Source of the DNA: Leptolyngbya ohadii IS1
GTDB lineage: Bacteria; Cyanobacteriota; Cyanobacteriia; Elainellales; Elainellaceae
Direction of reading: 5' to 3'
Length of the DNA stretch: 64,000 bases
NCBI RefSeq assembly: GCF_002215035.1
Contig: NZ_NKFP01000001.1
Span: forward strand, 1,237,501 to 1,301,500
Shown here piece after piece: positions 1-10,322 of this stretch; within the stretch, counting starts at the first letter, position 1, and each line of letters starts with the position of its first letter. Under the pieces are notes generated by a model. It saw only the letters and a list, made by a program, of their open reading frames with translations, searched no databases and was not told the DNA's origin. A program made the position numbers and the translations under genes.

Positions 1-3000
1 TACACCAGATTGGTGTCCTATCAAAGATGTAATTAAGGTTCCATCCTGATTCCATAGCCTGATGGTTCGATCGCCGCTAGCAGAAGCAATAACTTTTCCA
101 TTAGGGCTAAAGCTGATAGAAAATACTGGAGCCTTATGTCCTTCTAGTGTTGCTTTGAGCGTTCCATCCACACTCCAAAGCTTTGCCGTCTTGTCATCGC
201 TGGCAGTCGCGATCGTTTTTCCATCGGGGCTAAAGACGATTTGCCAAATCTCACCTGCGTGTCCTGAGATTACCTTCAGGTTTTTGCCATCTAAGTCCCA
301 TAATCTAATTGTTTGGTCATCACCAGCAGTCGCAATTGTTTGCCCATCAGGGCTAAAAACGACACTGATTACCCTACCCTTATGCCCTCTCAATGTTTTT
401 ATTTCTTTGCCGCCCAGGTTCCACAGTTTAACAGTTTCATCATTACTCGCAGTAGCGATTATTTCTCCATTAGGGCTGAAACTTAAAGCATTGATTTCAT
501 CTTGATGTGGAGATAGCTTTCTTAGCTCTTGCCCGTCGTCTGCGTCCCAAAGACTCAATGTACCGTCAATCCCAGCACTAACAATGGTATTGCCATCTGG
601 ACTGAAGCTCACAGACTGACTTCCACCCTGGTTTGCATTAAGAGTCAAGAGCAACCTTCCATCTGAATTCCAAACTTTGACTTTATCGTCATAGCCTCCA
701 CTGACGATTCGCTGTGAGTCTGGACTGAACTTTACGCTAATAACAGAATCCTGATGCCCAATGAATGGAGTGAGCCAGTTTCGGTTTACCTGCCAGACCT
801 TTATGCTGCTGTCATTGCTCACAGTCACCAATTTCTGGCTATCTGGGCTAAAGCTCAAACCAGGAATTTGTCCTTCATGGGCAGTCCATGTATCGAGTAG
901 CCTGCCGTCTAGTGCCCAAAGTTTGACGGTTCCCGTCGTACTGCCAGAAGCAACAGTTTGTCCATCAGGGCTGAATCCGACACTCCAAAGCTCATCGGGA
1001 TGCTCAAAGGAATTGAGAAGCTGTCCCTCTGAACTCCAAATCTTCACTGTCCGATCGCCAGCAGTTGCAAATGTTCGACCGTCGGAACTGAAATCCATAT
1101 CTACAACGGCGGTAAAGTCACTGAGGGTTTTTAGTAGGCTGCCCTTCTGATCCCAGATCTTTACCGTTCTATCATCGCTAACCGTGATCATTCGATCGCC
1201 AGCAGGACTAAACCTGACTTGCCTGACCCAGCTCTCATGCCCCCTCATTGTGCGAATCAGCTTACCGTTGCTGACGTTCCACACTTTTACCGTTTGATCA
1301 GCACTAGCAGTCGCGAGTAATTGCCCGTTCGGACTAAAGCTGACACTCATAACTGTTTTACTATGAACGTTTATCACCCGCAGCAGGCTACCATTCCTTT
1401 TCCAAAGCCTAACAGTGCCATCATCGCTACCAGAAGCGATCGTTCGCCCATCAGGACTAAAGCTGATGCTCAAGACTGGCTGTGTGTGTCCTTCTAGTGT
1501 TCTAATCAGTTTTCCATCCTGTTGCCACAATTTCACAGTATTGTCATAGCTAGTGGTGGCAAATATCTTTCCGTCAGGGCTAAAACGGACACTTTGAACA
1601 GCATCTTGATGTCCCGCTAAGCGATTTGACTCTCTCGTCCAATACAGTGCTGCTCCCAGCGTCTCTTGTACGTTCGCTCGCAGTTGTGAATTAGCGTCAT
1701 TTCCAATCATCGACTGCGATCGTTTAGCAGCATCTAACCCGGTTAAGAGTGCATCAAAAGCGTTCCGATTGACAGTGAATTGTGCCTTCGAGGTTTGTTG
1801 AAGCGCAACAGTTTGACCCACTTCTGCCTGTTTCCACTGATACCCTGCAAAAATGGCAAAGCCCAGGATCATCACAGAAGCAATGATGACGGCTCTCGTT
1901 CTATGCTGAGCCGCTTTTCGTGCCTTTATTTCTTCCGTGGCTAATCTTTGTAATGCCTTCAGTTCTCGCAGTTGCTGCTCTTCCTTTTCACGCTCCAGGC
2001 GATCGCGCAACTGTTCCTGGTTGAGTTTTTGGCTCATCGCCAGATATTGATAGTCCAGAGCCGCTAAGCTTTTCCCCATCGCCCAGGTTTGAGCATCTTC
2101 TAGAGCCTGCCCCCACAGCAGTCGAGATTCATCTTTGCGATCAGAGGCGACCCAGGCTTCTAGGGATTCTGCATAGGGGCGTAGATTGTTCAGTTCCCGC
2201 TCTATCCAATCCTCAGTAAATATGGCTTGATAAATCCGATTAAAAATTCGCAGCTTGCCCTCTCGTCTCACCACCAAGCCCGTCAATCGCAGCGTCGTCT
2301 GTTCTGGACTGCCATCCACCGCGATCGATTCCTGCTGCACAATCTGCTGGCAGAGTCCTAATAGCCGTCCAGCCTGGTTTTGATTGTTGAACAAAATCCG
2401 ATCGCGAATCGTCTTCAAATGCTCCGGCGTATCCTGTGCCTCCCAGTTTTCAAGCACTCGCCGCCGTATGACTGAACCGACCCAATCGGCAATGCTGGAG
2501 CCTGCAATTTGGAACTTGGCATCAGATTGTTCCAATTCCTGGAGCAGAATCTTACAAACCTTCTGGGTTAAAAAGGGTTGCCCCCCTGTCCAATCTAAGA
2601 CGGCTTGCATTAAAACTTGAGGATCGCCCACAGTGGCTAAACCTGCCGCCAATGGCTCAGCTTCCTTAGGCTGAAAGCCTGTCAGATCGATCGCCTGCCC
2701 AATATTAAATGGAGTACGGCGGCGGTCTTGAATCAAATCAGACGGGGTAGATACCCCAATTAGCGTAAAGCAAAGCCGACGGTAATCAGGCTGGTCAGCT
2801 CGACGGTTATAGCAGTCCCGAATCAGGGCAAAGAAGTCATCTAAGTTGAACTGGAGACTGAGAATACTATCAATCTCATCAATAAAAATCACAATAGGTT
2901 GAGGAATGGCTGGGAGCAAAACTTCCTCAATGAACTTATCAAACCGCCGCACATAGGAAAGTAGACGGTGCTGTTCCCACCAGGAATACAGATCGAAGGT

Positions 3001-3315
3001 TTCGTACAAATCCAAACTGCTGACAATGCTATCGATCACGCTGCTGTACCATTCCTCCGGCTGCATCTCCGAAGTGCCAATTCGCGTCAGGTCGATCGCC
3101 GCACAAGCCACCCCCTCTGCCTGCAAGCGCTGCATGGTCTGCACTTTCAAGCTCGACTTACCCATCTGCCGAGAATTTAGCACAAAGCAAAACTCGCCAT
3201 TCTTCAAGGCTTGATAAAATACCGCATCGGACTGTCGCTCCACATAGGTGGGAGCATCCGCAGGCAAACTTCCGCCCACCTGATAGTCATATCCAGCCCG
3301 TGGTGTAATGGTCAT
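1..3315 (-). CDS. AAA-like ATPase / transmembrane / WD40-repeat protein (partial, runs off left edge)
   Basis: The reading frame is open from the ATG at 3315 to position 1, so at least 1105 residues are present and the C-terminus lies outside the window. Residues about 20-350 form a STAND-type AAA-like ATPase with Walker [11 protein letters not shown] (47-56) and Walker [11 protein letters not shown] (141-150). A hydrophobic segment near 470-490 is probably one membrane span, preceded by a charged coiled-coil-like stretch. From about residue 550 there are at least 13 WD40 repeats, seen as FSPDG/W motifs recurring every 123 nt or so between 1600 and 1. Its ATG overlaps the stop of the CHAT gene as ATGA (3312-3315), so the two are translationally coupled. 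By family knowledge it is probably a scaffold or sensor ATPase anchored at the membrane; its substrate is unknown. Confidence 0.9.
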   Translation of the reverse strand, partial: MTITPRAGYDYQVGGSLPADAPTYVERQSDAVFYQALKNGEFCFVLNSRQMGKSSLKVQTMQRLQAEGVACAAIDLTRIGTSEMQPEEWYSSVIDSIVSSLDLYETFDLYSWWEQHRLLSYVRRFDKFIEEVLLPAIPQPIVIFIDEIDSILSLQFNLDDFFALIRDCYNRRADQPDYRRLCFTLIGVSTPSDLIQDRRRTPFNIGQAIDLTGFQPKEAEPLAAGLATVGDPQVLMQAVLDWTGGQPFLTQKVCKILLQELEQSDAKFQIAGSSIADWVGSVIRRRVLENWEAQDTPEHLKTIRDRILFNNQNQAGRLLGLCQQIVQQESIAVDGSPEQTTLRLTGLVVRREGKLRIFNRIYQAIFTEDWIERELNNLRPYAESLEAWVASDRKDESRLLWGQALEDAQTWAMGKSLAALDYQYLAMSQKLNQEQLRDRLEREKEEQQLRELKALQRLATEEIKARKAAQHRTRAVIIASVMILGFAIFAGYQWKQAEVGQTVALQQTSKAQFTVNRNAFDALLTGLDAAKRSQSMIGNDANSQLRANVQETLGAALYWTRESNRLAGHQDAVQSVRFSPDGKIFATTSYDNTVKLWQQDGKLIRTLEGHTQPVLSISFSPDGRTIASGSDDGTVRLWKRNGSLLRVINVHSKTVMSVSFSPNGQLLATASADQTVKVWNVSNGKLIRTMRGHESWVRQVRFSPAGDRMITVSDDRTVKIWDQKGSLLKTLSDFTAVVDMDFSSDGRTFATAGDRTVKIWSSEGQLLNSFEHPDELWSVGFSPDGQTVASGSTTGTVKLWALDGRLLDTWTAHEGQIPGLSFSPDSQKLVTVSNDSSIKVWQVNRNWLTPFIGHQDSVISVKFSPDSQRIVSGGYDDKVKVWNSDGRLLLTLNANQGGSQSVSFSPDGNTIVSAGIDGTLSLWDADDGQELRKLSPHQDEINALSFSPNGEIIATASNDETVKLWNLGGKEIKTLRGHKGRVISVVFSPDGQTIATAGDDQTIRLWDLDGKNLKVISGHAGEIWQIVFSPDGKTIATASDDKTAKLWSVDGTLKATLEGHKAPVFSISFSPNGKVIASASGDRTIRLWNQDGTLITSLIGHQSGV

Positions 3316-5072
3316 GCACCCACTCCCAACCGCTCCCTGAAATACTGCCGATACAGATTGCACGAAGGAACGACCTTACTGCCTTCAAACCGCACAAGTC
3401 CCATGCTGGTGAGCTTAAACGCCTCGCTGGTTTTGATGGCGATCGCCTGATCTTCTGCAATGACCTGTTTCATGGCTGCAAGGAGCGTTTCATCGTTCTC
3501 TAAATTCAACAGATGCCGCCGCAGATGCTCTCCATAGAGTCCGCCTTCTGTCGGAGCCTGTTGCAGCAGGTCTTCCAATGATAGTTCACCCCGCGCGATC
3601 CCATACAGGGCAGCCCGCACCAGGTAAGGATGTCCGCCCACCATATCGATCAGCTGTGTGATTCTGGCATCCGACCAGTTCAACCCGTGGCGCTTTACGA
3701 GATCGACCACCTGCGCGTGCGTGAGCTGAGGCAGTTCGATCGGCACCCCCACGTTGAACGGCGATTGATTGATGTTGAGTGGAATGTAAACTTCTTTAGA
3801 ATGCACAATCACCAGACGCAGGTTCTTCCAGATCGGCTTAACTTTGGCGTCCTCATGCCAGGCTCGCAGCATTCCAAAAAAGTCAGTTGCGATCGTTGGA
3901 TACTCGAACACCTGATCCACTTCATCCAGGCACAGCACCACAGGGCGCTTGAGTTCGGGTAGAAGGTAGCGCTGAAAATAGTTCGTGCATTTATTTTTTG
4001 GGCTAAACGTTCCTTTCCAAAATTCGGCTAGGCGATCGTCTAAATTTAGCTCTCCCGTAATGCTGCTACAGAACCACTGCAAAAACGAGTCTAAACTGCT
4101 GAGCGACTCGCGATCGACCATTTGAAAATTCAGCAGTGCGGGCTGGTAATCCTGTTCGCTGGCATAATGATGAATCCGCAGCATCAGCGACGATTTTCCC
4201 ATCTGTCGAGGCGCTTTAATCCGAATCAGTGCCCCCGGATCAACGATCGTTTCATAGCAGCGGGCTTCGATCGGCGGGCGCTCCACGTAAAGCGGTGACT
4301 CGATCGGCACCTGTCCTTCCGGCACATCCAAATCTAACCTCGGACGATCGACCGGAGCGGGGGTTTCCACTTCCGCCTGAACTTTCTTCTGAACAGATTC
4401 AACTTCTGGCTGAACAAGTTCGAGCTTGCGCGATTCACCAACGATCGCAGGTTGCCTGGATTCTTCTAGCTCTGGCTGAGGGATTGCGTCCGATTGCCGC
4501 TTCAGCACGGGAGTTAAGTCTTCCGGAATACCATGCAAGCTAATGCTGATACATCCATTCTCGTAAGCCGACTCGATTGATTCCCCCGCACCCAGGGCAT
4601 CGTAAAATCCCACCGCAAACTCACGGGCAGCAGCATCTCCGATCGCCTGATTCATCCCGATTACATAGGGGACTTGCTGGGCGATCGCGCTTGCCTGAAC
4701 TTCGGAATAGCAGGCGTTTAGCACCACGCACTCGATGCTGCACTTCTCCGCAAAGTAGCGGAATAGCTTGGCTAGTGCCTCTCCCCGCACCAGGGTCGCC
4801 TGCCCGCTGCCATCTTCTAAAACGATCCCGTCTTCGCCCACGCCATGCCCCGCAAAGTGAACGATCTGCGGCTTGTAGTCCTGCATTGCCCGCAGCAGAT
4901 CTCGTGGGGTAACGGCGAACATTTTTTCGAGCTGAAACTTGTCTCGTTTTCGCGATCGCTCCAGACCCGCATCAATTTCCTTGACCTCCTGATCAAGCCT
5001 TAGTTGAACTGCGTTCTTAGGATTTGCGGCTAGAAATAAGATGGTCTTTTTCTTGCGGGTGGAGCTACTCAT
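3312..5072 (-). CDS. CHAT-domain protease fused to AAA-like ATPase
   Basis: 586 aa. Residues 1-180 form a CHAT (caspase HetF-associated with TPRs) domain with the catalytic pair His76 in HFAGHG and Cys121 in VVLNACYS. Residues 180-265 are a polar, proline- and glutamate-rich linker. From about 262 onward there is an AAA-like ATPase homologous to that of the next gene, with Walker [11 protein letters not shown] (287-296) and Walker [11 protein letters not shown] (378-387), ending in a winged-helix-like segment. CHAT enzymes are caspase-related cysteine proteases. Fusion to a STAND-like ATPase suggests a protease switched on by nucleotide-dependent conformational change. The stop overlaps the start of the AAA-WD40 gene by 4 bp. 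The role (stress response, cell death or defence) is inferred; no substrate candidate is adjacent. Confidence 0.9.
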   Translation of the reverse strand: MSSSTRKKKTILFLAANPKNAVQLRLDQEVKEIDAGLERSRKRDKFQLEKMFAVTPRDLLRAMQDYKPQIVHFAGHGVGEDGIVLEDGSGQATLVRGEALAKLFRYFAEKCSIECVVLNACYSEVQASAIAQQVPYVIGMNQAIGDAAAREFAVGFYDALGAGESIESAYENGCISISLHGIPEDLTPVLKRQSDAIPQPELEESRQPAIVGESRKLELVQPEVESVQKKVQAEVETPAPVDRPRLDLDVPEGQVPIESPLYVERPPIEARCYETIVDPGALIRIKAPRQMGKSSLMLRIHHYASEQDYQPALLNFQMVDRESLSSLDSFLQWFCSSITGELNLDDRLAEFWKGTFSPKNKCTNYFQRYLLPELKRPVVLCLDEVDQVFEYPTIATDFFGMLRAWHEDAKVKPIWKNLRLVIVHSKEVYIPLNINQSPFNVGVPIELPQLTHAQVVDLVKRHGLNWSDARITQLIDMVGGHPYLVRAALYGIARGELSLEDLLQQAPTEGGLYGEHLRRHLLNLENDETLLAAMKQVIAEDQAIAIKTSEAFKLTSMGLVRFEGSKVVPSCNLYRQYFRERLGVGA

Positions 5073-5182
5073 AAGAATTAAGACGGGGGCAATGCACGCT
5101 CTGTTGTTACTTGTACCACAATCCTTCGGTTCAGGATTCCGCAGGGTTACAAAGGAAATCAGGCAGCATACGAGGATTCAAT

Positions 5183-6886
5183 TCAATGACCTACCTCCTG
5201 TAAGCGATAAATCCTTGCTTCAAACGGACGTAGCGTGAGCTGGCAAATTTCCTCAGTTGCGTTGACCTCATAGTTGCTGATCAAAAGTTCCTGGCCGTCA
5301 AAGGACAGATCACTGGGTAGGGTACAGCTCGCTGAATGCTGGGTGAAATTGAGGAGAATTAGCAGGCGATCGTCCTTTAACGTCCGCGTGAATGCATAAA
5401 TTTGTTCGTGGGATTCCAGAATCAGGTCGTAGGTTCCGTAGACGATCACCGGATTTGCTTTGCGTAGTCGGATGAGCTGCTGGTAGTAGGCAAAGATTGA
5501 ATTAGGATCGCTAAGAGCTTGTTCAACGTTGATCTCGCGGTAGTTTGGATTGAGCTTTAGCCAGGGTTTGCCTGTCGTGAAACCTGCGTGTGGGCTATTA
5601 TTCCACTGCATGGGGGTTCGTGCATTGTCACGACTTCTGGAATGGATAATTTCCATCGCTGCTTCGGGAGAAATGCCTTTTTCCTCCACAAATTCGTGAT
5701 AGATCGTGCGCGTTTCAATGTCGTGGTAATCCTCGATCGAGTCAAACTGAACGTTGGTCATACCAATTTCATCGCCCTGGTAGACGTAGGGGGTGCCGTG
5801 CAGCATCAGCAAAAAGGTCGCGAGCAGCTTGGCGGACTCTACCCGATACTGACCGTCATTACCAAATCGGGAAACCGCCCGTGGCACATCGTGGTTTGAG
5901 AGATACTGGCTATTCCATCCTTTATGTTCCAGGTCTTTTTGCCATCGCGTCATTACTCGTTTAAGATCCTGTAAGCGCCACGGTACAACGCTTCGGTGCG
6001 GTAAAGGATTGTTAGGGTCTTCGTCGATTACCATATGTTCAAACTGGAACAGCATATTGAGATGTCCCGTTTCTTCGTGGGTCAGCTCAATTCCATGTTC
6101 AGTCGTCAGCATCGGCGTTTCGCCCACCGTGACAATATCGTAATGGGATAGCACCTCCCGCTTCATTTCCCCCAGAAACTCCTGAAGTCGGGAACCATTG
6201 ATGAAATATTGTCCGCCGAACTGGTAGCGATCGTTTGTCACCTGCGGCGCATTGGGCAAACCGGGGACTTTCGAGATCATATTAATGGCATCCATGCGAA
6301 AACCGTCGATCCCTTTGCGAAGCCACCAGTGCATCATCGTATAGATTTCGGCGCGGAGCTGCGGATTTTCCCAGTTAAGATCGGGCTGCTTGCGGGAGAA
6401 CAGATGCAGGTAATACTCATCGGTTGCTTCGTCGTACTCCCAGACTGACCCACCGAAGAAGGATGCCCAGTTGTTTGGCTCGCCTCCATCCTTGCCAGGA
6501 CGCCAAATATAATAGTCCCGATAGGGATTGTCTTTGGACTGACGTGCCCTAAGAAACCAGGGATGCTCGTCGGAGGTGTGGTTCACCACCAAATCCATGA
6601 TCAGTTTGATGCCGCGATCGTGCAATCCTGTCAGCAGTTCCTCCCAATCTGCCAGGGTGCCAAACTCGTCGCTGATATCGTAGTAGTCGCTGATATCATA
6701 GCCGTTGTCATCGTTGGGAGATTTGTAAACGGGACAGAGCCAGACGATATCAATGCCCAGCTTATCCAGGTAGTCCAGCTTTTCGATAATCCCTCGCAGA
6801 TCGCCCACCCCATCGCCGTTGCTGTCCTTAAAGCTGCGCGGATAAATTTGATAAACAACGCTTTCTTTCCACCAGCGCTTCTGCAT
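5183..6886 (-). CDS. GH13 alpha-glucosidase (oligo-1,6-glucosidase type)
   Basis: 567 aa, the usual length for the oligo-1,6-glucosidase/alpha-glucosidase subfamily of GH13. The protein opens with the hallmark WWKESVVYQIYPRSFKDS. The GH13 conserved regions are all present: DLVVNHTSDEH (98-108), GFRMDA with nucleophile Asp199, VGETP with acid/base Glu256, and SNHDVPR with Asp333. No signal peptide is visible, so it is probably cytoplasmic and hydrolyses short alpha-glucosides such as maltose, isomaltose or sucrose-type sugars; exact specificity cannot be read from the sequence. It is divergent from a sugar-type solute-binding protein across a 643-bp gap, which suggests but does not prove a shared role in alpha-glucoside use. 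Confidence 0.92.
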   Translation of the reverse strand: MQKRWWKESVVYQIYPRSFKDSNGDGVGDLRGIIEKLDYLDKLGIDIVWLCPVYKSPNDDNGYDISDYYDISDEFGTLADWEELLTGLHDRGIKLIMDLVVNHTSDEHPWFLRARQSKDNPYRDYYIWRPGKDGGEPNNWASFFGGSVWEYDEATDEYYLHLFSRKQPDLNWENPQLRAEIYTMMHWWLRKGIDGFRMDAINMISKVPGLPNAPQVTNDRYQFGGQYFINGSRLQEFLGEMKREVLSHYDIVTVGETPMLTTEHGIELTHEETGHLNMLFQFEHMVIDEDPNNPLPHRSVVPWRLQDLKRVMTRWQKDLEHKGWNSQYLSNHDVPRAVSRFGNDGQYRVESAKLLATFLLMLHGTPYVYQGDEIGMTNVQFDSIEDYHDIETRTIYHEFVEEKGISPEAAMEIIHSRSRDNARTPMQWNNSPHAGFTTGKPWLKLNPNYREINVEQALSDPNSIFAYYQQLIRLRKANPVIVYGTYDLILESHEQIYAFTRTLKDDRLLILLNFTQHSASCTLPSDLSFDGQELLISNYEVNATEEICQLTLRPFEARIYRLQEVGH

Positions 6887-7529
6887 TACAAAGACTCCCT
6901 AGCTAATACTTTCTACTGACAAGCTGCAAACCATAGATTTGCAGACCGTAGACTTGCAGACCATAGGCTTGCAAATCATGAAATTGCAGACCAAAAATTG
7001 CGGACCAAAAATTGCAGGACATCAATGGCAAACTGTAGAAATGGCAGACCATTAGACTGCAAAAAGATTCCAAACAGGGCGAATAACCTAGCATACTGAT
7101 GTTTTACTTGACATCGTACTAAAGGAAGTTAAGCCCCGATGAGAAGGATTGGAAGTTCTCCCTCTCCCCTCAAAGTTGGTGATTCATTGAGGGCTTCAGA
7201 AGCTTCAGGATTCGCGTACCCGCGATCGATTTACAGGAAGAGAATGGCGCTCCGGCGATATCCACGATCGCTCTTAATATAGCGCTTCATTTTTCTTAAT
7301 GCCTTGATATATCCAATAGTAGAGGCGATCGCCTTCTAAAGCCTGGTAAATCTAAAGTTCAGACTACATATGCTTCTGGAAGCATTTTGCTCTGGGCGAT
7401 CTGCATCGTAAAAAACAGGATTAAGGCAGAAGGTAGATATTCCCTTCAGGTTCACGCTCGCCTTTGAACGACTGCTCTTTTGCGTTTCCTGCCTGTATAG
7501 CATTTAGTATTCCCATCTCCCTATAATCT
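6887..7529. promoter_or_regulatory. Divergent intergenic region between alpha-glucosidase and solute-binding protein genes
   Basis: A 643-bp gap without a convincing gene. The left fifth is the degenerate tandem array at 6924-7063. The remainder is AT-moderate and carries HIP1-type sites near 7215, 7245 and 7325. It must hold the outward promoters for both flanking genes. A TATAAT at 7522-7527 sits only 3 bp before the annotated ATG of the solute-binding protein, so that hexamer is either not used or implies a start at the ATG pair near 7587-7590. Confidence 0.4.
6924..7063. repeat. Degenerate tandem array, unit about 15 bp
   Basis: Around nine imperfect copies of a unit resembling TTGCAGACCATAGAC, with spacing varying between about 13 and 18 bp. 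The array lies just upstream of the alpha-glucosidase gene. A 63-codon minus-strand frame through it merely reflects the repeat and is not a gene. Confidence 0.8.
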
Positions 7530-8861
7530 ATGAGTACTCATTCTTCAACTTATAATTCGTCCTTCGTTCATCGCTTCTACCGCTGGATGATGCGCCGCTG
7601 GCAGCTGGTTACATTAGCGATCGGCGTTTTTCTGGGCGTAGTGTTCTATGGCTTGATGGCACTATCGCAGCAGCCTGTTCACATCACCATGCTGATGACT
7701 GCGCTGGACATCGCCCAGGAGCGGCATATTGTTGAGGCGTTTGAGGCACAGAATCCCGACATCAAAGTGGATGTGATCGAAGGTCCGAACGCGACGAATT
7801 TGGTTGAGGATCTGTACACCTCCTCGTTCTTGCTGGGTGGTTCGCCCTACGATGCAGTTGTGATGGACGTTGTGTGGTTGCCCAAGTTTGCTGCTGCGGG
7901 CTGGCTGATGGATCTTACCGATCGCATTCCCCAGGAAGAACTCAAGGACTTTATTCCCGAAACGGTGGAGGGCAGCAAATACCAGGGTAGGTTGTACCGA
8001 TTACCCTACCGTACGGACTCTGGCTTGCTTTACTACCGGGAAGATTTGCTTCAGCAGGTGGGTGCCCAACCGCCCGAAACCTTTGCAGACCTGATTAATA
8101 TCTCCAAGCAGGTTCAGCAGTCCAACGGGGCAGACTGGGGATACGTCTGGCAGGGACGACAGTACGAGGGACTCGCCGCCATGTTTGTTGAAGTGCTGGA
8201 AGGCGCAGGCGGATTTTGGGTTAATCCTCAAACGCTGGAGGTCGGACTCGATCGCCCCGAAACGCAAAAAGCAATCCAGTTTTTGAAGGAAACGATCGAT
8301 CAGGGAATTTCGCCTCCTGGTGTAACCACCTATCAGGAAGAGGAAGCCCGCCGACTGTTTCAGAGTGGGGGTGCAGTGTTTATGCGAAACTGGCCCTATG
8401 CTCTGCCTCTGGCAAATGCGGACGAGTCGCCGATTAAAGGCAAAGTCGGATTTAAGCCAATGGTGCATGCGCCAGGTCAGCAAAGTGCTGGAGCGCTCGG
8501 CGGTTGGGGGATTGGGATTGCTAAATCCTCGCCGCATCCAGAAGAAGCCCTGCGATTTGCCCAGTACTACGCTAGCGAAGAGGCACAGCGGAATCTGGTG
8601 CTAAAAAATGGCTATCTGCCCAGCCGTCGATCGCTCTACACCGACTCCCAGGTGGTTGCCCAGTATCCCTATTTCCCCAGAATGCGAGAAGTGGCAGAAA
8701 GTTCTGCTTTGCGTCCGCCGATCGCTCAGTATGCCCAGGCATCGGATATTCTTCAGCGATATTTGAGTGCTGCCCTCACAGGTCGAACCAATCCAGAACA
8801 GGCAATGCGCGATGCTGCCAACGAAACCCGCAACCTGCTCCAGCGCTATTCTGCCTCGTAA
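7530..8861 (+). CDS. Membrane-anchored ABC transporter solute-binding protein, sugar type (family 1)
   Basis: 443 aa. An N-terminal hydrophobic segment (about residues 25-46, WQLVTLAIGVFLGVVFYGLM) acts as a signal anchor; no lipobox is seen. The rest is a family 1 extracellular solute-binding fold like maltose- or glucosylglycerol-binding proteins (ITMLMTALDIAQERHIVEAF, then YDAVVMDVVWLPKFAAAGWL and AALTGRTNPEQAM near the end). Its likely job is capturing an oligosaccharide or compatible solute in the periplasm for an ABC permease. No permease or ATPase of the sugar type is in the window, so it is an orphan here and may work with a transporter encoded elsewhere. No Shine-Dalgarno site precedes the ATG at 7530, so a start at the double Met near 7587 is possible. 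Confidence 0.85.
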   Translation: MSTHSSTYNSSFVHRFYRWMMRRWQLVTLAIGVFLGVVFYGLMALSQQPVHITMLMTALDIAQERHIVEAFEAQNPDIKVDVIEGPNATNLVEDLYTSSFLLGGSPYDAVVMDVVWLPKFAAAGWLMDLTDRIPQEELKDFIPETVEGSKYQGRLYRLPYRTDSGLLYYREDLLQQVGAQPPETFADLINISKQVQQSNGADWGYVWQGRQYEGLAAMFVEVLEGAGGFWVNPQTLEVGLDRPETQKAIQFLKETIDQGISPPGVTTYQEEEARRLFQSGGAVFMRNWPYALPLANADESPIKGKVGFKPMVHAPGQQSAGALGGWGIGIAKSSPHPEEALRFAQYYASEEAQRNLVLKNGYLPSRRSLYTDSQVVAQYPYFPRMREVAESSALRPPIAQYAQASDILQRYLSAALTGRTNPEQAMRDAANETRNLLQRYSAS

Positions 8862-9874
8862 TGACCCAACCTGTGTATCTTGTTACGACTCACGCTAGCC
8901 ATCTCCCCCAGGACTACCAGATCGTTATGGTGGATGGTACTGTGCCCGATTGGGAAGCTAAGCCCGGAGACCTGCACTGGGATCATCATCGCCCCGGTGG
9001 AGCAGATGTCCAAATTGATGAGATTCCGGCTCCCCAAACGCGATCGTTAGTCGAGGAGCAATCCACGGGGCAGTCTCCCTGCTTTGTCACCACGATGTCA
9101 GATCCCGATGCCTGCTGTGCAGCTACCTGGGTTCAGCTTTCCCGCCAGGATCTCACGCCGGAAACGATCGACAAACTCAAAGCGATCGCCTGGGATTGTG
9201 ACCATCTGACAGTGCCCGATGATTTGAAGCAGTATGAGGAATTTGCGGCGAAAGCGGTCGTGACGTTAAGAAACGCGAGCGAGGGCATTGCGGCTGATTT
9301 GGGATTACCCCACAATCGCAAGGAATGGACTGACGAACACTGGGAAGCCTACTACTCTGAGGATTTTCGGCGAGGCACCGAATGGCTGATTAGCGCAGCA
9401 AGGGGCGATTGTCCTTATCCAGGAGAACAGGGGGAAGCAGAGGATTACTGGCAGCAGCTCGAAGCGGATACCCGGATGCTAATTGACGAGAATCGCATTC
9501 GGTTTATTGAAACTGGGCGGGGGGATGTTGCGATCTGCGATCAGACCAGTACCAGCCATGCGATCGATCCGCGATCGTTCTACAATGCCATTCCCAGGCT
9601 GCGCCATTCCGCCACAGTTCCCCTTCGCCCGGAAGCGATCATCATGCGAAACCAGCGCACAGGCGGCATCCAGTACACGCTGGGCAGTATTCCGCTGCAT
9701 CCCCAGCAGCACCAGCTTGATTTCACCCAGGGCATATTCGATCGCCTCACGCAAGCTGAGCGCACCAAAGATCCGGAATCGGGGGAATGGGGTGGACGAC
9801 GTACGGTAGGGGCTTCTCCCTGGGATGCCTCTTCTCAGCTCAGCGTCGAGGAAATTGTGGCGCTATTGGATTGA
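8861..9874 (+). CDS. Conserved unknown protein with DHH-like motifs
   Basis: 337 aa. Not confidently recognised. The N-terminal part contains WDHHRPGGAD (around residues 42-51) and MSDPDACCAA (around 78-87), an arrangement of DHH and D-x-D motifs reminiscent of DHH-type phosphoesterases, but the order and spacing are not diagnostic. No signal peptide or membrane span is visible, so it is probably cytoplasmic. The start overlaps the stop of the solute-binding protein by one base (TAATG at 8859-8863), so the two are co-transcribed and translationally coupled. That coupling is the main clue: the product probably acts in the same process as the transporter. The stop codon lies inside a decamer array. 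Confidence 0.75.
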   Translation: MTQPVYLVTTHASHLPQDYQIVMVDGTVPDWEAKPGDLHWDHHRPGGADVQIDEIPAPQTRSLVEEQSTGQSPCFVTTMSDPDACCAATWVQLSRQDLTPETIDKLKAIAWDCDHLTVPDDLKQYEEFAAKAVVTLRNASEGIAADLGLPHNRKEWTDEHWEAYYSEDFRRGTEWLISAARGDCPYPGEQGEAEDYWQQLEADTRMLIDENRIRFIETGRGDVAICDQTSTSHAIDPRSFYNAIPRLRHSATVPLRPEAIIMRNQRTGGIQYTLGSIPLHPQQHQLDFTQGIFDRLTQAERTKDPESGEWGGRRTVGASPWDASSQLSVEEIVALLD

Positions 9875-9920
9875 GCGAGATTGAGCGAGATTGAGCTGTG
9901 CTGAGCTGTGTTGAGCGATC
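9871..9920. repeat. Tandem decamer array on a stop codon
   Basis: Five head-to-tail 10-bp units: TTGAGCGAGA twice, TTGAGCTGTG, CTGAGCTGTG and TTGAGCGATC. The first unit contains the TGA stop of the preceding gene. Confidence 0.9.
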
Positions 9921-9947
9921 GCCGGATTACCACGCAGTGGATAAGTA

Positions 9948-10214
9948 CTATTTCGACTTGCGCTTAGATTTTGGCGGCGTGCGGTGTTCGCCAAAGTATT
10001 TCTCGCTGCGGTAGCGTAACCAGACTCGTAATTCCTGCGGAATTTTGTCCTTTTGCTCTTTGGTCAGCGTGCTGTACAGGGCTAAGGCACGCTCTCGCTC
10101 TCCCCGGCAGGCACGATTGTTATGGGCATCCCAATAGCTGCGGGCAACCCGAATGCGCCGACACACTTCTTTGATTAATGCCTCTCCCTCAAGCGGCTGT
10201 TCCGGCTTCGCCAT
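9948..10214 (-). CDS. Small conserved basic protein of unknown function
   Basis: 88 aa, rich in Arg, Lys and Glu, with no Cys pair and no membrane span. Visible features are a helical middle (VCRRIRVARSYWDAHNNRAC), then IPQELRVWLRYRSEKYFGEH, and a basic tail KSKRKSK. The sequence has the look of a small conserved cyanobacterial protein but no function is recognised. It converges with the preceding unknown gene and is separated from the next minus-strand gene by a 14-bp-unit repeat array. The start ATG at 10214 is the only in-frame candidate giving this length. Confidence 0.7.
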   Translation of the reverse strand: MAKPEQPLEGEALIKEVCRRIRVARSYWDAHNNRACRGERERALALYSTLTKEQKDKIPQELRVWLRYRSEKYFGEHRTPPKSKRKSK

Positions 10215-10269
10215 ACTGCGGTTTCAAATGGTCTTCCCATCGATCCTAGCTCAATCCGCTACAGCAAAA

Positions 10270-10322
10270 CTTTTACAGGTAAGCTTTTACGGGCAAGCTT
10301 TTACGGGCAAGCTTTTACAGGG
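10270..10322. repeat. Tandem 14-bp array on a stop codon
   Basis: Almost four copies of CTTTTACGGGCAAG, the first differing at two positions. The array runs across the TAA stop (10315-10317) of the reductase gene that lies to its right on the minus strand. Confidence 0.9.

Noticed and set aside
62-1150. Plus-strand frames of 147 and 129 codons
   Set aside because: They are antisense shadows of the WD40 repeats; their internal periodicity of 123 nt matches the minus-strand gene.
6903-7094. Minus-strand 63-codon frame
   Set aside because: It is a translation of the degenerate 15-bp array and has repeated YGLQ units with no ribosome-binding site.
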